Shown here: one piece after another, positions 58,854 to 64,000 of the stretch | Layout of the letters: each line of letters begins with the position of its first letter | Position numbering within the stretch: position 1 is the stretch's first letter | NCBI GenBank assembly: GCA_026182355.1 | Contig: JAPFBL010000068.1 | Location: forward strand, 3,675,001 to 3,739,000 | Direction of reading: 5' to 3' | DNA: 64,000 bases | Source of the DNA: Hermatobates lingyangjiaoensis | Lineage: Eukaryota; Arthropoda; Insecta; Hemiptera; Hermatobatidae | Notes under the pieces: model-generated | What the model was told of the DNA's origin: nothing | The model's input: only the letters and a program-made list of their open reading frames with translations | Databases searched by the model: none | Translations under genes and position numbers: made by a program

Positions 58854-59468
58854 AAGTATACCGCAACATTAAAATGCAATCCTATATAGAACAAATACTA
58901 TTTCCAAACTTTATGTACAATAGCTAAAAACTTAGCACTTACAGTAATCCACTACTTATTATGAATAATAAATATAGAGAAGAATTCGATGGAATTTGGA
59001 TTGGACGAGACTGAAAGGTGGAAATATAATTATGTAAAGAATTTTTATGAGTAACTCTTTCTTTTTTTTCAAGTGTTAAAATAAATAATAAGTTACAAAA
59101 TTAAATGAAATAAATTATTCTGATTACAATTATTATAACTTCGTTGTAGATAACTAACTGCGTTGAATTAACTGATTTGAAAAAAATAAATTTAAATTTT
59201 ATAATAATAGTCGCAATTATTAACTGTGTCAGCTAATAACAGTCTGTGCGAATAGTAATAACATTATGATAGTAGTAAAAATGGATTCAAATTAATTCTC
59301 AGAAGACACCTAATTTTTATTGTACAATGTTCACTCGTTATTTGAAGAATTATTGTGTAAGGTCTTGTAAACTGTAATGCAAACTTCAAGATTTGATTGA
59401 AACAGTATACAGGTATTTCTGAACACGTTATTAAGAACTTTCATCAGTATTTCCTGATATTTTCCCTC

Positions 59469-59506
<38 letters not shown>

Positions 59507-59543
59507 TCGTTTTTGGGTAATGTTTAAGATATAAAGAAGAAAG
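58854..59543. other. Probable 3' flank of the gene ending at 59544
   Basis: AT-rich; a (TA)n run lies at 59474-59504. A minus-strand AATAAA-like signal (tttatt near 59315) could serve as poly(A) signal. Confidence 0.3.
59474..59504. repeat. TA microsatellite
   Basis: About 31 bases of (TA)n. Confidence 0.95.
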
Positions 59544-59696
59544 CTAGATTTTTTGGGGCATTGGAGATTGGGTGCTAATTGGCACTCGGGGGGCAGGACT
59601 TGGAGAAGACGAAGCTGTAGCAGAATAGAGGTAGGTTTGAGGCGGGTGGGGCGGAGGAGGAGGCGGTTGCCTAGCGACCCGAGTTGTGTCCTCCTC
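59544..59696 (-). CDS. Pro/Ser-rich terminal exon of an unidentified host gene
   Basis: Minus strand: acceptor gaatctatag, then 50 codons and TAG, phase 0. It starts EEDTTRVARQPPPPPPHPP and continues YSATASSSPSPAPRVPI. In-frame TAG lies immediately upstream of the acceptor, so the exon edge is well defined. It is a strongly disordered, proline-rich C-terminus. It joins in phase to 60596-60718. The alternative frame (107 codons, ending in (TATA)-encoded IYIY) is a shadow. Gene not recognised. Confidence 0.5.
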   Translation of the reverse strand, partial: EEDTTRVARQPPPPPPHPPQTYLYSATASSSPSPAPRVPISTQSPMPQKI

Positions 59697-60382
59697 CTAT
59701 AGATTCGCCACGCTTTGCCATAACACCGAGAACTGCATGCCAGTGTTATGGCAACACACGCAGACATGCCTTGGTAAGCAGTAAGCGAAGGTATTCACAG
59801 ATGCTACTAGCTAGCCTTTGACTAGAAAACTCAAGAAAACCCACTCGCACACCACGCTTTAACGCAGAAACACACATACCTTACTACATCATCCTTACTC
59901 GCAGTAACAAACCATTTATACGCTTTCAAAAAAAACATATAAAAACGTATTCCTAAAACCCACTAGGCTACAACTTTTTTTTTTGAAATTTTTTCAAAAA
60001 GAAAAAACATAAAAACAAAATAAGGCTACAATTTTGAACATTCACATTTCAAATATTCTGAAGTTGGATTAAAGTTCATAAACAGAATTACGACGTTTTC
60101 AATTGATTTTGAATTACGTAATAATTATTATATGGTCAAAACTTGTTCTACAAACGGAATCGTTCGGAAATACTTATACCATTGAGATCTTACCTATTAG
60201 GCATTGAAGATGGACGTTTTCTAAAGCAGTCGGGTGAGGAGATAAGCATTAGAATATGACGGTTGGTTACACTTATAACAATGTATTCAATAATTAAAGA
60301 AATGTATAGAATAATTGAAACCTTAAAAACTAGACGACGGCTCAGCTAAATTCTAAAATCCTGAGCAGCCGAATAATGATTT

Positions 60383-60486
60383 TCACACATTTGTCTTATA
60401 TATAAGCAGCAATGTGTTTTTGAAGCAAAGATTTAGTTCAGAATCTTTTGGAACCTCCTTAAAAAAGTTATTATGCGTTCTCAGAC
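60383..60486 (-). CDS. Possible alternative terminal exon
   Basis: A very strong acceptor (tattttttcttttcag) opens 33 codons and TGA in one frame only (FFKEVPKDSELNLCF inside), entered with two completing bases. It lies between the two exons of the Pro-rich gene and might be an alternative end after 61721-61756. Unproven. Confidence 0.25.
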
Positions 60487-60595
60487 CTGAAAAGAAAAAA
60501 TACTCATTGCAGGGTTGGATTTTAGTTCGGAAGGTAGGCAGTAAGTAGAAGAAAATAAAGATGTGGAAGACAAATCTGAGGCTTTATTTCGCTAC

Positions 60596-60718
60596 CTTTT
60601 GAGCGTGCGCTTGAGCCAGGGAAGGCATCCGGGAGTGCGGTCCTCGGGAGGGCTGGGGGCGGCGGGTGGGGGCAGAATGGTGATGATGGTGTAGACGATT
60701 ATGGACTGGTAGTCCATG
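60596..60718 (-). CDS. His/Pro/Ser-rich penultimate exon of the same gene
   Basis: Minus strand, 123 bp, 41 codons, phase 0 to 0. Acceptor tgacgccag with an in-frame TGA directly upstream; donor CAAAAG|GTAGCG. It reads HGLPVHNRLHHHHHSAPTRR and then SRMPSLAQAHAQK, running in frame into EEDTTRVARQ of the last exon. The block is far more GC-rich than the window. A second minus frame (MDYQSIIVYTIITILPPP...) is also open and would end at TAG with AATAAA just after; I prefer the frame that joins 59544-59696 in phase, but cannot exclude the other. Confidence 0.45.
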
Positions 60719-61720
60719 CTGGCGTCAGCTAAGGGCTGTAGGCTCCATGCCGCCTCGGCCACAACTGCCGCCCCACCACCCGACCGCCCCCACCACCCCC
60801 GACCCGCCCCCGCAACGCACCAAAACATCGTCTATTACACAACTAGTGTCCTCGTCACCTTCCAAATAGATGTTCCTTTTTGGTACGTTAACAACAGTGC
60901 AAGCAAGTCTAACATTGTTCAAAATATGATGGAACATGACAATCATCAGCTAGCTACATGTCCATCTCATCTCTCAAGAGGACCTTAAAACCAAAAACAA
61001 TCAATTATTAGAAATGTTGCACACAGGGGGAGATGTTTGTACCCTACATAACTTAACATATAGATATTACAATTTTATCATTTATCATACAATCTGCTCT
61101 TACTTTAGATTATTGAAAATATTTGTTCATCGTTCTCATAAATAACAATCTGAAAACGATATGTTAATATAAACGGTCTTATTTGCTGACGATGATCCAC
61201 TGGTAACTTGTGTAGCTACATTTGTATGACGACATTAATTACCCTAACTTACTGGAATACAGAAAAGACTGTCTTTGTAACTTTGCTCTGAAGAATTCCG
61301 TCTTTCTTCGGATACTAATTTAATGAATTAATGATAGTTTGGATGATACAAACTATTACTTCCAATAACCATATCGTGCTATCTACTTTATAAATTGAAA
61401 TACATGATAGTGTGCGTGTCCGGTCCGTCGCATGCATTGATAATTGAATAATTGAATAATCTGTATATCAATAGACCAATACCTCCGCGCGTCATCTTTG
61501 CATTAAACATGGGTATTCAGGTTCATATTTGGCGTTTATTTGGTCAGGTATTGAACTCACATCCTTTCTCTGCAACATAGGCTTTACCTATTCAACCACA
61601 GTCCATCAGCATTAAATATGCTCTATTTTAAACAAAATATAAGCGTCTATGTTTAGTTTCAATAACAATGACGACAAAAAAAACTTTTATTACATAATTG
61701 TCAGAGTATCGAAGTCCTAC

Positions 61721-61756
61721 CTTCAGGGGGAGGCGAGGGGGCCATATCACCCAAAT
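61721..61756 (-). CDS. Candidate 36-bp exon of the Pro-rich gene
   Basis: Acceptor gttaacattttag and donor CTGAAG|GTAGGA bracket a GC-rich block. Two frames are open: one reads LGDMAPSPPPE, the other is phase 0 and joins 60596-60718. The first looks more natural for a Pro-rich protein but then needs another exon. Confidence 0.35.
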
Positions 61757-62277
61757 CTAAAATGTTAACAGCTATTTGTTGATTCCTATATAACCACCTC
61801 CTATATAAAAGATGTTGCATGTGTAACCAACAGTCGTATATAACGGTTAGTCGTATTTTGAAGACTGCTAGAGATCCTAGGTTGGTCCGACAAGTGAAGG
61901 TGTTAGAAGACAAGCAGATAATGCTTCTGACAGGATGATTATCAGAAGGCTGCAGGCATCAGGCTGGGGTCAAAGGGAAGTAAACGTTCATAATGCCAAT
62001 AACATCTGAGCCAATATCGACCATTTTATTGGCAAATATTTCAATAAAGAAAACAATAAAGAATCAGGTAAGTTTCTATTAATTAAGGTGAAGTTTTATT
62101 TACTATTTCACTAGTGTTCAATGCTGCCACATCTGCAGCTCGGGTAACATCAGTGGAATAAGGATTCATTTATTAGCAGGTCCAATGAATGAATCACTGC
62201 TGCTATTCATTGTTGAATGCTATGCATTCTTATAGGTTAATGACTGAACAAAACATAATTTATGAGATTCATGCAGA
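61757..62277. other. Non-coding stretch
   Basis: A plus-strand donor (GTAAGT at 62069) closes a short open frame (IDHFIGKYFNKENNKES); it lies 200 bp upstream of the Penelope fragment and may be part of it, since some Penelope elements keep introns. Confidence 0.25.
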
Positions 62278-62560
62278 TTGCTAGTACCATTGAGGTTTAT
62301 AAAATTTACATTAGTAAGAGAACAAACCGTCATAACCGACCAGGTATGTACAACAAAACCTAATGAAGCATATAAATATATAAACAAGAATCCAACTGCT
62401 CCTCTGTTAAAAGCCCAAATTAAAGTCCATAAAATAGGAGAACCTATTAGGCCAATTATAAGAAAACTCGTAAAATTTCAAAAAAATTAGCAAAATTTAT
62501 AAAAGATAAGGTTAGACTACCAAATACATACAATATACTGTATACAAAAAATGCCTACTT
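62278..62560 (+). pseudogene. Penelope-like element reverse transcriptase fragment
   Basis: The frame at 62278-62490 contains NKNPTAPLLKAQIKVHKIGE and then PIRPII, matching the NP.AP.LK...K.HK....PIRPI motif at the start of Penelope-like reverse transcriptases. After a frameshift near 62480 the next frame reads KLAKFIKDKVRLPNTYNI, the continuation expected in these proteins, and stops near 62565. The catalytic YxDD part is absent. Dead fragment. Confidence 0.7.
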
Positions 62561-64000
62561 TTGGTGGTGATTTACTTGAATACGAATAGCATAATCGATT
62601 AATCCAGAGAACAAGTGAATGCTGATAAACGTCACTGGAAGGAATTCTGTCACTTGATTAAAGTTTCCCAAGCTACAGGTGGGAGTCAAATTGATCTCTT
62701 GTAAAACAGTAAACCAAACCTGATTGTTCTTAGAATGCTTTAGGTCTTACCTAAGTTTTCTTACTCTTTTCTTTATAGAAATGAGTCCTCAAATTGGCGA
62801 GGTGACATTCATTTAAATGACCTCATTACATCTGTAATTTCCCCCGTATTCAAGTAGATACTAAAAAATAAATATATTTATTCAAAACAAAAAGTGCATA
62901 GTCAACGTCAGTTGAAATTCTGTACCTACTCTTAATAAACTTTTATACGACAAAATCTAATAATATGTACATAGAAATCAACCCCGCAATGAGATTGGTT
63001 ATTTTGGCAATCATGTATGCCACTCGTAGCAATACCTAATAGCCCACTCTTCCCTCTCCAAGACCGAAACTGAAGTCCACATTGGAAACAAAGAACATAC
63101 AAAAATACAAATACGAGTAGCATGTCAAGCAGTTTTAATTTTTCAATAATACTACTGCATGAATAAGGTTAAAGAAAAGATTATGTGGGGATTTCTTAGT
63201 AAAAGGAAATTACTACTCAGGGTAGGGTGTTGATCAGAAAGGGAAAGCTCAGCAAAGGTGAGATGACTAAGCGCCTAGAGTTGGGGGGACAGCAATCAAT
63301 TTTCACGATTTCAATGAATATTTGGAAGGTACGACGAAGGGTCAAATCCCATTTATCTGATTCAGGAAAACAATTTCAGTTTACATTGGGCTAGTAATGG
63401 AAATCAAGATTTTTTTTCTTGAAATGTCGAATGCATTTTTGTAAGAGAAAGAAGAAGACTCTTAAAAATCCTCCAGTCATATGTAGTCATATGTATTAGG
63501 TCATATGTATTAGTCATATGTATTAGGTCATATGTACCTAACTGTTTGCCTACCACGCATTTACTGACTTTTCCTACGAACCAATAATTATTAATTATGA
63601 AACAATAATTAATCAAACTACATTATTCTTCAGAGTATTTCGAATAAGGTATTTCAACCCTATACGACAGATAATCAAGAAAAAAAAATCTATAGTGGCC
63701 TACACTAAAGTAAGTGAACACAGTATCAAACTCAGCAAGCAATCGAGATTTGGTTTTATGACGATGTCATAAGAAACGGGAAATGATTGATCGAGAACAA
63801 TCAGACATGCTATTCTTATTATTATTATTATAACTCTGAGAACTTGAAAACCTTAGCGGACTCGTGCGCACTGGACCACATCCGCCTGTGTACTTCAGTT
63901 TATCGTTTCTGAATTCAACTTCAAATTTTAAGTTTTTTGATGAACTTCTTAATTATCTGCAGAGAAGTATCTCTATCTTCTACTGGTTTTACGCATAATT
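62561..64000. other. Non-coding stretch
   Basis: No gene supported. A short tandem array lies at 63478-63536, and an (ATT)n-like run near 63817-63830. Confidence 0.3.
63478..63536. repeat. Tandem repeat, tcatatgtatta unit
   Basis: About five copies of a 12 to 15-base unit built on tcatatgta, alternating with and without a GG insertion. Confidence 0.85.

Noticed and set aside
59444..59767. 107-codon minus ORF
   Set aside because: Ends in (TA)n-encoded IYIY repeats; a different frame of the same block is bounded by splice site and stop and is Pro/Ser-rich.
60725..60988. ORFs on both strands upstream of the His-rich exon
   Set aside because: Open only because the region is GC-rich; no consistent splice edges.
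1..64000. CRISPR array, bacterial operon or phage
   Set aside because: No regularly spaced repeats, no ribosome-binding sites or dense ORFs; splice signals and retroelements show animal nuclear DNA.

Overview
This is eukaryotic, invertebrate-type nuclear DNA. It is strongly AT-rich, has no bacterial-style operons, is full of short microsatellites and decayed transposable elements, and carries a few short open blocks that only make sense as exons with AG/GT splice sites. The mobile-element set (Penelope-like, errantivirus-type Ty3/Gypsy with an env remnant, hAT, LINE pieces) fits an arthropod, possibly a chelicerate, but a mollusc or other invertebrate cannot be excluded. No rRNA gene, confident tRNA gene or CRISPR array is visible.

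Host genes: almost the whole window looks like intron and intergenic DNA around minus-strand genes. Exons at 3865-3904, 3487-3572 and 1543-1704 have compatible splice phases and end in a stop; 32601-32640 and weakly 36548-36597 also fit that chain. A 46-codon phase-0 exon at 45678-45815 is the clearest single internal exon. A second minus-strand gene ends at 59544, with a His/Pro/Ser-rich penultimate exon (60596-60718) joining in phase to a Pro/Ser-rich last exon (59544-59696). A further possible minus-strand terminal exon lies at 17495-17663, and two plus-strand exon candidates lie at 23405-23479 and 26574-26648. I could not name any of these genes.

Mobile elements: 41361-43880 is a 5'-truncated, frameshifted errantivirus-type Ty3/Gypsy element (end of pol with integrase, end of env, polypurine tract, 3' LTR). 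Penelope-like fragments lie at 19076-19348 (GIY-YIG endonuclease), 29044-29280 (Cys-rich linker) and 62278-62560 (start of reverse transcriptase). LINE debris lies at 16159-16330 (CR1-like) and 48290-48600 (RNase H). A complete non-autonomous hAT element occupies 24707-25333 with a perfect 8-bp target duplication.

Most interesting system: scattered over the window are more than a dozen hairpins and large foldbacks built around one motif, CUGANGA, then a short stem-loop, then GAAA, then a very short palindrome (AAUU, AUAU, ACGU, ACGCGU, AGAUCU, AGAUAUCU or AGGCCU), all set inside long inverted arms. This is the layout of minimal type-I hammerhead ribozymes with a tiny palindromic stem III, as known from Penelope-like retroelements. 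Several distinct families are present, one with perfect 66-bp inverted arms and a shared tail ending at a (TA)n microsatellite. Penelope coding debris in the same window supports a link, but self-cleavage and mobility are inference.
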